A stretch of 20,046 nt of DNA, from the NCBI GenBank assembly GCA_023411035.1, contig JAEYPE010000045.1, forward strand, positions 1-20,046, written 5' to 3'. The translations under genes were made by a program, and so were the position numbers. Shown here piece by piece: positions 6,606 to 14,777 of the stretch. The notes below the pieces were generated by a model. The model was not told the origin of the DNA. It saw only the letters and a program-made list of their open reading frames with translations, and did not search any database. Within the stretch, counting starts at the first letter, position 1. Each line of letters begins with the position of its first letter. This stretch comes from Pseudomonadota bacterium (GTDB lineage: Bacteria; Pseudomonadota; Alphaproteobacteria; Azospirillales; Azospirillaceae).

Positions 6606-8627
6606 TTGGTACTGGTCGTTTCGGCAATCGCCTTCCTGTTCGCGGTGGCCGTCTCGGGGGCCGCGGCGAAGCGGCTGCCGCAGGCGTCCACGGTCGTCTA
6701 TGGTGGAACGGCAGCGGCCTGCGCGCTGCTGGCGCTGTGGGCGGCGGTCCGGCTTGCCGGAGGCGGGCCGGACGCATCGCTGCTCCTGCCGGTCGGGCTG
6801 CCCTGGATTCAGGCCCATCTGCGCGTCGACGCGCTGTCTGCCGTCTTCCTGATCGTCGTCAATCTGGGCGGCATCACCGCCAGCCTGTTCGGCTGGGGGT
6901 ACGAGCGGGCGCATCACGACAGCCATGGCGGGCCGGTCCTGCCGCTCTACCCGCTGTTCCTGGCGGGCATGAACATGGTGCTGATCGCTGCCGATGCCTT
7001 CACCTTCCTGCTGTCGTGGGAGTTCATGTCGCTGGCCTCCTGGCTGCTGGTGCTGTCCACCCACCGGGAGACGGAGACGCCGCGGGCCGCGCGCCTCTAC
7101 ATCATCATGGCGAGCTTCGGGACGGCCTGCCTGCTGCTCGCCTTCGGCGTTCTGGCGACGGCCCATGGCGACTACAGCTTCGCCGCCATGCGCGCCCACG
7201 CGCCGGGGGCGGGGGCTGCGGCGCTGGTCGTGGTGCTGATCCTGCTGGGCGCCGGGTCGAAGGCCGGGCTGGTGCCGCTGCATGTCTGGCTGCCGCTGGC
7301 TCATCCGGCGGCGCCCAGCCATGTGTCGGCCCTGATGTCCGGCGTGATGACCAAGGTCGCCATCTACGCGATGATCCGCGTCCTGTTCGACCTGCTGGGC
7401 CAGCCGGAATGGTGGTGGGGCGGGGTGACCATGGGGTTCGGCGCCCTGACCGCCGTGATGGGCGTGCTCTACGCGCTGATGCAGGACGACGTGAAACGGC
7501 TGCTAGCCTATTCGACGGTGGAGAACATCGGGGCCATCGTCATCGCGCTGGGGCTGGCGCTGGTGTTCAAGGCCAGCCACACGCCGGTCATCGCGGCACT
7601 CGCCCTGGCGGCGGCGCTCCTGCATGTGGTGAACCATTCCCTGTTCAAGAGCCTGCTGTTCTTCGCGGCGGGCGCCGTTCTGACCGCCACGGGATCGCGC
7701 GACCTGAACCGGCTGGGCGGGCTGATCCACCGGATGCCGACCACCGCCTTCCTGGCCCTGGTCGGCGCCGCGGCGATTTCGGCCCTGCCGCCGCTGAACG
7801 GCTTCGTCGGGGAGTGGCTGCTGTTCCAGGCCATCCTGAACGCCCCGGCGTTGCCGGAATGGTCGCTGAAAATCGAGATCGCCGTCGTCGGGGCGGCCCT
7901 GGCGCTCGCCACCGCGCTCGCCGGAGCCTGCTTCGTGCGGCTCTACGGCATCGCCTTCCTCGGGCGTCCGCGGTCGCGCGCCGCCGATGAAGCGATCGAG
8001 GTCGGGCGGGCGATGCGGCTGGGCATGGCCGTGCCGGCGGTGCTCTGCGTCGTGCTGGGGGTGCTGCCGACCCCGCTGATCCGCCTGTTCGAACCGGCGT
8101 TGCGCCTGCTGGTGGAGGCCGGGCCGTTCGACGGGCGTGCCTACCAGCCCTGGTTCTGGCTGGCGCCGACCTCGGCCATCGGCAATTCCTACAACGGCCT
8201 GATCATGCTGGTGGTGATCGCTCTGCTGTCCGTGGTGCTGGTGCTGGGCATCCACCGCAAGGCCAGCGACCGGGTGCGCTGGTCGATTCCCTGGGGCTGC
8301 GGGTTCGACGGGCCGGACCCGGCGGCGGTCACGCAATACACGGCCTCCAGCTTCGGCCAGCCGATCCGCCGCGCCTTCGGCAGCACCGTGTTCCGCGCCC
8401 GCGACCATGTGGACATGCCGGCGCCGGGCGAAACCCGTCCCGCCCGCCTGTCGGTGACCTGGACCGACCCGGCCTGGGCGGCCGTGGTGGAGCCGCTGTC
8501 CCGCGCGGTGAACTGGCTGGCCGACCGGGCGAACCGGTTGCAGTACATGACCATCCGCCGGTACCTGACCCTGATGTTCCTGGCGCTGGTCGTGCTGCTG
8601 GTGATGGTGGCGGTGACGCAACGATGA
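6606..8627 (+). CDS. hyfB: HyfB-like proton-antiporter subunit of hydrogenase-4/complex-I-like complex
   Basis: This 673-residue protein spans the inner membrane many times and belongs to the NuoL/MrpA antiporter-like family. It is close to the length of E. coli HyfB. The proton-path residues expected of the family are present: E139 in LLSWEFMSLASWLLV, K219 in GAGSKAGLVPLHVWLP, and K250 in LMSGVMTKVAIYAMIR. The family motif DDVKRLLAYSTVENIGAI is also present. These residues argue for active ion pumping. The start is uncertain. TTG 6606 is the only usual start codon in frame after the TGA at 6525, and no ribosome site lies at normal distance. A few N-terminal residues may therefore be missing. 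Its last four bases overlap hyfC (ATGA). It is the first gene of a six-gene operon. Confidence 0.9.
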   Translation: MVLVVSAIAFLFAVAVSGAAAKRLPQASTVVYGGTAAACALLALWAAVRLAGGGPDASLLLPVGLPWIQAHLRVDALSAVFLIVVNLGGITASLFGWGYERAHHDSHGGPVLPLYPLFLAGMNMVLIAADAFTFLLSWEFMSLASWLLVLSTHRETETPRAARLYIIMASFGTACLLLAFGVLATAHGDYSFAAMRAHAPGAGAAALVVVLILLGAGSKAGLVPLHVWLPLAHPAAPSHVSALMSGVMTKVAIYAMIRVLFDLLGQPEWWWGGVTMGFGALTAVMGVLYALMQDDVKRLLAYSTVENIGAIVIALGLALVFKASHTPVIAALALAAALLHVVNHSLFKSLLFFAAGAVLTATGSRDLNRLGGLIHRMPTTAFLALVGAAAISALPPLNGFVGEWLLFQAILNAPALPEWSLKIEIAVVGAALALATALAGACFVRLYGIAFLGRPRSRAADEAIEVGRAMRLGMAVPAVLCVVLGVLPTPLIRLFEPALRLLVEAGPFDGRAYQPWFWLAPTSAIGNSYNGLIMLVVIALLSVVLVLGIHRKASDRVRWSIPWGCGFDGPDPAAVTQYTASSFGQPIRRAFGSTVFRARDHVDMPAPGETRPARLSVTWTDPAWAAVVEPLSRAVNWLADRANRLQYMTIRRYLTLMFLALVVLLVMVAVTQR

Positions 8628-9580
8628 CCGTGCTGCTCGCCACCCTCTTTCAGATTCTCCAGATGCTGCTGGTGCTGGCCCTGGCGCCGCTGCTGACCGG
8701 CTGGGTGCGGCTGGTGAAGGCGCGGCTGGTCGGGCGGCGGGGGCCGTCCGTGGTCCAGCCTTACCGCGATCTGCTGCGGCTGCTGCGCAAGGAGGTGGTG
8801 CTGGCCCGCAACGCCTCCTGGCTGTTCCGCGCCGTGCCCTATATGATGTTTACGGCCATCTGGCTGGCCGCCGGGCTGGTGCCGGTCTTCACCACCCAAC
8901 TGGCTCTGGCTCCCACGGCGGACCTTATCGCTCTGATCGCGCTGCTGGGCTCCGCGCGCTTCTTCCTGGCGCTCGCCGGGATGGACACGGGCACCAGCTT
9001 CGGCGGGATCGGGTCCTCGCGCGAGATGATGATCGCGGCCTTGGCCGAGCCGGCGATGCTGATGATCGTCTTCTCGGTGTCGATCCTGGTCCGCTCCACC
9101 TCGCTGGCGGAAATTGCCGATTTCATGATGTCCGGCGGGGTCGGGCTGCGCATCTCCCTGGCTCTGGCTCTGATCGCGCTGGTGATGGTGGCGATTGCCG
9201 AGAACGCGCGCATTCCCATCGACAACCCGGCCACGCATCTGGAGCTGACCATGGTGCACGAGGCGATGGTGCTGGAATATTCCGGCCGCCATCTCGCGCT
9301 GGTCGAGGCGGCGAGCATGCTGAAGCTGCTGCTCTACATGGCGCTGATCGCCTGCGTCTTCACGCCCTGGGGCATGGCGACCGCCGGGTCCGGCATGGCG
9401 GCGGCGCTGGGGGGCGTGGTCGTCTTCATCGTGAAGCTGGCCGTGGGCGGGACTCTGCTGGCGCTGTTCGAGACGTCCATCGCCAAGATGCGCGTTTTCC
9501 GGGTGGGTGAGTTCCTGGGCGGCGCCCTGCTGCTGAGCCTGCTGGGTGCCATCTTCCTCTATGTGTCGCGGGGGGTGTGA
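8624..9580 (+). CDS. hyfC: HyfC-like membrane subunit (NuoH homologue)
   Basis: This 318-residue membrane protein has about eight hydrophobic segments and nearly the length of E. coli HyfC. It corresponds to NuoH, which anchors the peripheral arm and forms the entry of the quinone or proton channel in complex I. Family-like loops are visible. An FGGIGSSREMMIAALAEPAML stretch falls at about 125-146. ENARIPIDNPATHLELTMVHE falls at about 193-213 and is followed by EYSGRHLALVEAASMLKL. The start ATG at 8624 overlaps the hyfB stop in an ATGA, which implies translational coupling. The acidic and arginine residues in these loops look intact. The subunit should form the membrane foot of the HyfG/HyfI module encoded downstream. 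Confidence 0.92.
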   Translation: MTVLLATLFQILQMLLVLALAPLLTGWVRLVKARLVGRRGPSVVQPYRDLLRLLRKEVVLARNASWLFRAVPYMMFTAIWLAAGLVPVFTTQLALAPTADLIALIALLGSARFFLALAGMDTGTSFGGIGSSREMMIAALAEPAMLMIVFSVSILVRSTSLAEIADFMMSGGVGLRISLALALIALVMVAIAENARIPIDNPATHLELTMVHEAMVLEYSGRHLALVEAASMLKLLLYMALIACVFTPWGMATAGSGMAAALGGVVVFIVKLAVGGTLLALFETSIAKMRVFRVGEFLGGALLLSLLGAIFLYVSRGV

Positions 9581-9581
9581 G

Positions 9582-10244
9582 GTGAGCGACCTGGGCTATG
9601 ACGCCGCGCACATGCTGGGGGCCGTGGTCCTGCTGATGAGCTTCGCACTGCTCTATCAGCGGCGGCTGTTCTCCCTGCTGAACGTCTTCACGCTCCAGGC
9701 GCTCGCGCTGACCGCGACTGCGGCGTGGCAGGCCTATTCGCACGGGGAGCCGCACCTCTACATCACGGCCCTGCTGACGCTGGTCCTGAAGGCCATCCTG
9801 ATCCCGGTGGCGCTGCACCGGATCATCGTCAAGATGAAGATCCACCGGACCGTCGAACCGGCGCTGGGGATCGGGCTGACCATGGTGGCGGGCGTGTCGC
9901 TGGTCACGCTGTCGATCCTGCTGGTTCTGCCGGTGACGGCGGACGCCACCGCCCTGACGCGCGAGAATCTGGCGCTGTCGCTGTCGGTCGTTCTGCTCGG
10001 CCTGCTGATGATGATCTCCCGACGCAACGCGGTCAGCCAGGTGGTCGGCTTCATGTCCATCGAAAACGGGCTGATCCTGGCGGCGGTCGGGGTGGCCGGC
10101 ATGCCGCTGGTGGTGGAGATGTCGGTGGCCTTCTCCGTCATGGTGGCCTTCATCATCTTCGGCATCTTCCTGTTCCACATCCGCGAACGGTTCGACACGC
10201 TCGACATGCAGAAGATCGAGAGCTTCCGGGGGGAAAGCGATTGA
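9582..10244 (+). CDS. hyfE: HyfE-like membrane subunit (NuoK-related)
   Basis: This 220-residue membrane protein is close to the length of E. coli HyfE. I chose GTG 9582 as the start. It lies one base after the hyfC stop and is preceded by a G-rich run, whereas the in-frame ATG at 9546 would lie inside hyfC. The C-terminal half is NuoK-like: MSIENGLILAAVGVAGMPLVVEMSVAFSVMVAFIIFGIF carries two buried glutamates, which are the usual ion-path residues of NuoK. The protein ends in a soluble tail with RERFDTLDMQKIESFRGE, a pattern I remember from HyfE/HycQ-type proteins. It probably links the antiporter-like subunits to HyfC. Its stop overlaps the next start (TTGA). Confidence 0.88.
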   Translation: MSDLGYDAAHMLGAVVLLMSFALLYQRRLFSLLNVFTLQALALTATAAWQAYSHGEPHLYITALLTLVLKAILIPVALHRIIVKMKIHRTVEPALGIGLTMVAGVSLVTLSILLVLPVTADATALTRENLALSLSVVLLGLLMMISRRNAVSQVVGFMSIENGLILAAVGVAGMPLVVEMSVAFSVMVAFIIFGIFLFHIRERFDTLDMQKIESFRGESD

Positions 10245-11701
10245 GCGCCATCGCCGTCATCGTCACCACCCCCCTGATCGGCGCCGCCGTCCTGGCGATG
10301 GTTCCCGGCCACCGGCTGGGCTCGCGGCTGAACATCGGCTTCTCCGCCGTGACGCTGCTGGCATCCCTGGTCCTGTTCGGGCTGGAGCCGTCGAGCGGGG
10401 CGCTGTTCGTGGTGGACGCCTTCAACATCTACCTGATCGCCCTGACCGCCTTCGTCGGGCTGACGACCAGCGTCTTTTCCGCCGGCTACATCGCGCACGA
10501 GATCGCGATCGGGAAGCTGGACGAGCGAAAGCTGCGCTTCTACCACGCCATGTATCAGGCCTTCATGTTCACCATGCTGCTGGCCCTGTCGGCCAACAAC
10601 CTGGGCGTCATGTGGGTGGCGGTGGAGGGGGCGACGCTGACCACCGTTCTGATGGTCAGCCTGTACCGCACCGCGGCCAGCATCGAGGCGGCGTGGAAAT
10701 ACTTCATCCTGTGCGGCGTCGGCATTGCGCTGGCCCTGTTCGGAACCATCCTGATGTATATGGCCGCCCAACCGGTGATGGGTCCGGGCATGGCGGCGAT
10801 GACCTGGACGGAGCTGATGGGCCATGTCGCGAAGATCAGCCCGGCGATTCTCAATCTGGCCTTCGTGTTCCTTCTGATCGGCTACGGTACCAAGGTGGGG
10901 CTGGCGCCGCTGCACGCCTGGCTGCCGGACGCCCATGCGGAGGGGCCGACGCCTATTTCCGCCGTGCTGTCAGGCCTGCTGTTGAACGTGGCGCTCTATG
11001 CGGTGCTGCGCTTCAAGATGCTGCTGTCGGCGAACGGGGAGGCCATCGCGCCGGGGCCGCTGATGATCGCCATGGGGCTGGCCTCGCTGCTGCTGGCCGG
11101 GCTGATGCTGTACCGGCGGCGCGACGTGAAGCGCTTCTTCGCCTACAGTTCCATCGAGCATATGGGCATCATCACCTTTGCCTTCGGCATGGGCGGTCCG
11201 CTCGCCAACTTCGCGGGGCTGCTGCACATGGCGATGCACAGCCTGACCAAGTCGGCCATCTTCTACGCGGTCGGCCACGCGGTGCAGGTGACGGGCACGC
11301 AGCGGATGGACCGCATTTCCGGCCTGACGGTCAGCCATCCGGCGCTCGGCTGGGGGCTGCTGGCCGGGGTGGTGGCCATCGCCGGGCTGCCGCCCTTCGG
11401 CGTCTTCATGAGCGAATTCCTGCTGGTCACCAGCACCTTCGCGCGGGAGCCGCTGCTGGCGCTGCCGCTGGTGGTGGGCATCCTGGTCGCCTTCGGGGCG
11501 CTGGTGCTGCGGGTCCAGCAATTGTGTTTCGGGGCGCCAGGCATGGTGGATGGCGGGGGAGGGGCGCCGGTGGCGTCGGTGCCGGTGCGGGGATCTCTGG
11601 TTCCGCTTTACGCGCATCTGGCGCTGGTTCTGGTGGCCGGCGTCTGGCTGCCGGGTCCGCTGGTCGCGTGGTTCCAGACCGTCGCGGCGCTGCTGGGGTA
11701 G
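10241..11701 (+). CDS. hyfF: HyfF-like proton-antiporter subunit (NuoN/NuoL-like)
   Basis: This 486-residue antiporter-like membrane protein is slightly shorter than E. coli HyfF (about 525). The start is TTG 10241, which overlaps the hyfE stop as TTGA and has a GGGGGGAAAG ribosome site just upstream. The open frame continues far upstream into hyfE but is not family-like there. Key proton-path residues are present: E129 (WVAVEGATLTT), K153 (AAWKYFILCG), K218 (GYGTKVGLAPLHAWLPDAHAEG) and K297 (RRDVKRFFAYSSIEHMGI). With HyfB it gives the complex two pump modules. No HyfD-like third module is encoded. A 10-bp gap holding a GGGGAGG-type ribosome site separates it from hyfG. Confidence 0.92.
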   Translation: MSAIAVIVTTPLIGAAVLAMVPGHRLGSRLNIGFSAVTLLASLVLFGLEPSSGALFVVDAFNIYLIALTAFVGLTTSVFSAGYIAHEIAIGKLDERKLRFYHAMYQAFMFTMLLALSANNLGVMWVAVEGATLTTVLMVSLYRTAASIEAAWKYFILCGVGIALALFGTILMYMAAQPVMGPGMAAMTWTELMGHVAKISPAILNLAFVFLLIGYGTKVGLAPLHAWLPDAHAEGPTPISAVLSGLLLNVALYAVLRFKMLLSANGEAIAPGPLMIAMGLASLLLAGLMLYRRRDVKRFFAYSSIEHMGIITFAFGMGGPLANFAGLLHMAMHSLTKSAIFYAVGHAVQVTGTQRMDRISGLTVSHPALGWGLLAGVVAIAGLPPFGVFMSEFLLVTSTFAREPLLALPLVVGILVAFGALVLRVQQLCFGAPGMVDGGGGAPVASVPVRGSLVPLYAHLALVLVAGVWLPGPLVAWFQTVAALLG

Positions 11702-11711
11702 GGGAGGCGGT

Positions 11712-13253
11712 ATGTACGGGGAAGATCCGCTGTTCGGCCTGTTGAACCGCATCGGCACGCCGGTGGAGGGCCACCGCCCCTGGCCGCGCTACCGCCTGGG
11801 GCGGGACGGCTGGCAGCGCCTGATCGAGGAGCTGAAGGGCAACGCCTGGAGCCTGCTCGGCCTATGGGGAGAGCCGAAGGCGGTCCACGCGGCCTTCCGG
11901 GAGGATTTCTCCGGCGACGTCGCGGTGGTCAGCCTCGACTGCCCGCAGGGCCGTTTCCCGAGCCTGAGCGCCGTCCGGCCAGCCGCCAACCGGCTGGAGC
12001 GCGCCGCCCACGACCTCCACGGCCTGACGGCGGAGCGCACGACCAATCCGCGCCCCTGGCTGGACCACGACGCCTGGGGCGTGCGCCGCCCCCTGTCTGA
12101 GCAGCCGGCGGCCCCGGTGCCGAACCCCGGCCCCTACACCTTCCTGCCGGTGGAGGGCCACGGCCTGCATCAGATCCCGGTCGGCCCGGTCCATGCCGGC
12201 ATCATCGAGCCCGGCCATTTCCGTTTCACCGCCAACGGCGAGACCGTCGTGCGGCTGGAGGAGCGGCTCGGCTACGTCCACCGCGGCGTGGAGGGGCTGA
12301 TGCAGGGCAAGCCGGTCGCGGAAGCGGCGAAGCTGGCCGCCCGCATCTCCGGCGACGCCACGGTGGCGCACAGCCTCGCCTTCGCCCGCGCGGTGGAGGC
12401 GGCCCTTGGCATCGAGGTGCCCGCGCGGGCGGTGTGGCTGCGCGCGCTGATGGCGGAGTTGGAGCGGATCGCCAACCATCTGGGCGACATCGGGGCCATC
12501 TGCAACGACGCCGCCTTCGCCTTCATGCTGGCCCAGACCAGCCAGTTGCGGGAGCGGGTGCTGCGCACGGCGGACTCCTGCTTCGGGCATCGGCTGATGA
12601 TGGACCGGGTGATCCCCGGCGGCGTGTCCATCGACCTGCCGGAGCGCGGCACGGGCCTGCTGCTGGATCTGGTGGCGGAACTGCGGCGGCGCTTCCCGCC
12701 GCTGGTCGCCATCTATGACGGCAAGGCGTCCTTGCAGGACCGGACGGTGAGCACCGGATTCGTGTCGGCGGCGCTGGTCAACCGCTTCGGTGCCGGCGGC
12801 CATGTCGGGCGCGCGTCGGGCCGCGACCAGGACGCCCGCCGCAGCCCCGGCTACGCCCCGTATGAAATGCTGACGTTCGATGTGCCGGTGCTGACCGAGG
12901 GCGACGTGAACGCCCGCGTCTGGGTCCGCATCCGCGAGGTGGAGCAGTCGCTGTCGCTGATCGAGCAGATCGTGACCCGCCTGCCGGCGATTTCCCGCGG
13001 CCTGGACCATCCGTCGGTCCCGGTGGAAGGCGGAAGGGGCGGGGAGGGCATGTCCCTGGTGGAATCTTTCCGGGGCGAGATCATGACCTGGGTGCGGGTG
13101 GACGGGGAGGGTGTCGTCACCCGCTGCCACCCGCGCGATCCGTCCTGGTTCCAGTGGCCGCTGCTGGAGGCGGCGATCGAGGGCAACATCGTGGCCGACT
13201 TCCCTCTGTGCAACAAGTCGTTCAACTGTTCCTACGCAGGGCACGACCTGTAA
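11712..13253 (+). CDS. hyfG: HyfG-like large subunit (NuoC-NuoD fusion) lacking all NiFe-ligand cysteines
   Basis: This 513-residue protein fuses a NuoC-like region (about 1-140) to a NuoD/hydrogenase-large-subunit-like region. The family marks LGYVHRGVEGLM, LMAELERIANHLGDIGAI and FGHRLMMDRVIPGG are present. In active group-4 hydrogenases the Ni-Fe centre is held by CxxC near the start of the catalytic domain and DPCxxC at the C-terminus. Here the first site reads S213-G-D-A216 in ARISGDATVAHSLAF. The C-terminus reads NCSYAGHDL, with S507 and G510 at the ligand positions by my alignment from memory to HycE. C500 and C506 are out of register. No NiFe centre should form, so the protein is more like a NuoD-type structural or quinone-facing subunit. 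ATG 11712 has a GGGAGG site upstream. hyfI follows after 11 bp. Confidence 0.93.
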   Translation: MYGEDPLFGLLNRIGTPVEGHRPWPRYRLGRDGWQRLIEELKGNAWSLLGLWGEPKAVHAAFREDFSGDVAVVSLDCPQGRFPSLSAVRPAANRLERAAHDLHGLTAERTTNPRPWLDHDAWGVRRPLSEQPAAPVPNPGPYTFLPVEGHGLHQIPVGPVHAGIIEPGHFRFTANGETVVRLEERLGYVHRGVEGLMQGKPVAEAAKLAARISGDATVAHSLAFARAVEAALGIEVPARAVWLRALMAELERIANHLGDIGAICNDAAFAFMLAQTSQLRERVLRTADSCFGHRLMMDRVIPGGVSIDLPERGTGLLLDLVAELRRRFPPLVAIYDGKASLQDRTVSTGFVSAALVNRFGAGGHVGRASGRDQDARRSPGYAPYEMLTFDVPVLTEGDVNARVWVRIREVEQSLSLIEQIVTRLPAISRGLDHPSVPVEGGRGGEGMSLVESFRGEIMTWVRVDGEGVVTRCHPRDPSWFQWPLLEAAIEGNIVADFPLCNKSFNCSYAGHDL

Positions 13254-13264
13254 GGAGGCTGCCG

Positions 13265-13786
13265 GTGCTGAAACATATCCTGACCTCCCTGACCGGCGGG
13301 CCGGTCACCGAACCGGCTCCGTCACCCGCCGACCCGGCCCTGGCCGAACTGGCCGGAAAGCTGGACAAGGCCGCAAAGGCGCGGCTGGGGCGCAGCCTGT
13401 CGATCCGGGAGGTCGATGCCGGCTCCTGCAACGGGTGCGAGCTGGAAATCCACGCCCTGAACAACCCCATTTACGATCTGGAACGCTTCGGCATCCGCTT
13501 CGTCGCCTCGCCGCGTCACGCCGATGTGCTGCTGGTCACCGGCCCGGTCGCCCGCAACATGCGCGAAGCCCTGGTCCGCACCTGGGACGCCACGCCGGAC
13601 CCGAAATGGCTGGTGGCCTGCGGGGATTGCGCCGTCAGCGGCGGTCTGTTCGGCGGTGGCTATGCCTGCGTCGGGCCGGTGGAGGAGGTTCTGCCGGTGG
13701 ACCTGCGCATTTCCGGCTGTCCGCCGCGCCCTGTGGACCTTCTGGCCGGCCTTTTGGCCCTGCTGGAGACCAGCGCCGCGAAGTGA
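13265..13786 (+). CDS. hyfI: HyfI-like iron-sulfur small subunit (NuoB homologue)
   Basis: This 173-residue soluble subunit is homologous to NuoB and hydrogenase small subunits. The start is GTG 13265, with a perfect AAGGAGG six bases upstream. The longer open frame to 13154 lies within hyfG. The 4Fe-4S ligands match the family pattern: C55 and C58 (AGSCNGCELE), C122 (GDCAVSGG) and C152 (SGCPPRP). Extra cysteines are C119 and C135. The proximal cluster that passes electrons towards the large subunit therefore seems intact although HyfG has lost its NiFe ligands. The protein is much shorter than E. coli HyfI (about 250 residues) and lacks its C-terminal extension. Its stop lies 7 bp from the converging mazG stop, with no hairpin between them. 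Confidence 0.92.
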   Translation: MLKHILTSLTGGPVTEPAPSPADPALAELAGKLDKAAKARLGRSLSIREVDAGSCNGCELEIHALNNPIYDLERFGIRFVASPRHADVLLVTGPVARNMREALVRTWDATPDPKWLVACGDCAVSGGLFGGGYACVGPVEEVLPVDLRISGCPPRPVDLLAGLLALLETSAAK

Positions 13787-13793
13787 GGGCGGC

Positions 13794-14603
13794 TCAGGAT
13801 TCCCCGCGCTCCTCGCGCTTGGCCTGCTGCCAGAGGGCTTCCATCTCGTCCAGCGTCGCATCCTTGGGCGTGCGCCCCTGGTCGGCCAGAAGGGCTTCGA
13901 TGCGGTGGAAGCGGCGCTCGAACTTGGCGTTGGTTCCGCGCAGGGCCGATTCCGGCTCGACCTTCAGGCGGCGGGCGAGGTTGACGAGCGCGAAAAGAAG
14001 GTCGCCCAACTCGTCGGCCACACGCTCCTGTGCGGAACCGCTGTCCATCTCGTGCCGGAGTTCGCGGACCTCTTCCTCGATCTTGTCGAGGATGTCCCGT
14101 GCGTCGGTCCAATCGAAGCCGACGCGGGCGGCGCGGTTCTGAAGTTTCAGCGCGCGGGTGAGGGCGGGCAGGCCGGCGATCACGCCTTCCAGGGCGGACG
14201 GTGCGCGGCCTTGCTCGGCGGCCTTCGCGGCGCGTTCGGCAGCCTTGTGGTCTTCCCAGCGCGAGGTCTGCATATCGGCGCTGTTCACCTCATCGGCGCC
14301 GAAGACATGCGGGTGCCGGCGGATCATCTTGTCGGCGATCACGCCCGCGACCTCGTCGAAGTCGAACAGATTCTCCTCGCGGGCCATCTGGCTGTAATAG
14401 ACCACCTGGAAAAGCAGATCGCCCAACTCCTCGCGCAGCGCCGGCATGTCGCCTTTTTCGATGGCGTCGGCCACCTCATAGGCTTCTTCGATCGTGTGCG
14501 GCGCGATGGTGGCGTAGGTCTGCTCCAGATCCCAAGGGCATCCGCCGTTGGGGTCGCGCAGGCGGGCCATGACGTCGATCAGGCGGTCGATGTTGCGGGC
14601 CAT
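13794..14603 (-). CDS. mazG: MazG nucleoside triphosphate pyrophosphohydrolase
   Basis: This 269-residue protein matches full-length MazG (E. coli 263) and hydrolyses nucleoside triphosphates to monophosphate and pyrophosphate. It is a house-cleaning enzyme in the cytoplasm. It has two tandem MazG domains, each with the metal-binding EExxE...ExxD pattern. The first covers E39, E40, E43 with E59 and D62. The second is in KIEEEVRELRHEM (about 174-186) with ADELGDLLF (about 196-204). The N-terminal GGCPWDLEQT is typical. I chose ATG 14603 because homology begins there. The frame is open to 14762, but that extension is not family-like. The ribosome site is poor. The next gene upstream is more than 170 bp away, so a separate promoter in the AT-rich gap is likely. 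Confidence 0.93.
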   Translation of the reverse strand: MARNIDRLIDVMARLRDPNGGCPWDLEQTYATIAPHTIEEAYEVADAIEKGDMPALREELGDLLFQVVYYSQMAREENLFDFDEVAGVIADKMIRRHPHVFGADEVNSADMQTSRWEDHKAAERAAKAAEQGRAPSALEGVIAGLPALTRALKLQNRAARVGFDWTDARDILDKIEEEVRELRHEMDSGSAQERVADELGDLLFALVNLARRLKVEPESALRGTNAKFERRFHRIEALLADQGRTPKDATLDEMEALWQQAKREERGES

Positions 14604-14699
14604 GGGAGGATTATCTTCGGCAGCGGAACGGATCAGGGAGGGGACCTTAGCCGACCCGACCGGCGGAGGAAAGGAAACATGCCGCGGACAGTTCCGGTA

Positions 14700-14717
14700 A
14701 ATCATATAAGTTTGATT
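14700..14717. repeat. AATCA...TGATT inverted repeat in the AT-rich mazG upstream region
   Basis: Arms AATCA (14700-14704) and TGATT (14713-14717) flank an AT-rich 8-base spacer. The stretch 14695-14732 is the most AT-rich in its neighbourhood and reads TATGAT-like on the minus strand, so it may be a promoter or operator for mazG. The element is short and chance occurrence is possible. Confidence 0.35.
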
Positions 14718-14750
14718 ATGGTAAATATAGTGAGGACGAGCGAAGGCTCC

Positions 14751-14770
14751 ATCCTTCTCCATCCTTCTCC
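14751..14770. repeat. Exact 10-bp tandem duplication
   Basis: ATCCTTCTCC is repeated twice without a gap at 14751-14760 and 14761-14770, eight bases before the stop codon of the minus-strand hypothetical gene. It is probably a recent slippage product. Confidence 0.8.
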
Positions 14771-14777
14771 GTCGGTC

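Noticed and set aside
6358..6852. A possible leader peptide or gene starting at ATG 6358 with a hydrophobic N-terminus
   Set aside because: There is no ribosome site. The frame runs through the intrinsic terminator and then through hyfB out of frame, so coding use is unlikely.
9546..9581. ATG 9546 as start of hyfE
   Set aside because: It lies inside the end of hyfC and adds residues not expected in the family. GTG 9582 directly after the hyfC stop fits better.
6606..13786. Functional hydrogenase-4 or formate hydrogenlyase
   Set aside because: All NiFe ligand cysteines are missing from HyfG, and no formate dehydrogenase, ferredoxin-like subunit or maturation gene is present in the window.
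14604..14762. N-terminal extension of MazG from ATG 14762
   Set aside because: The extra residues cover the AT-rich gap and are not MazG-like. Family similarity begins at ATG 14603.
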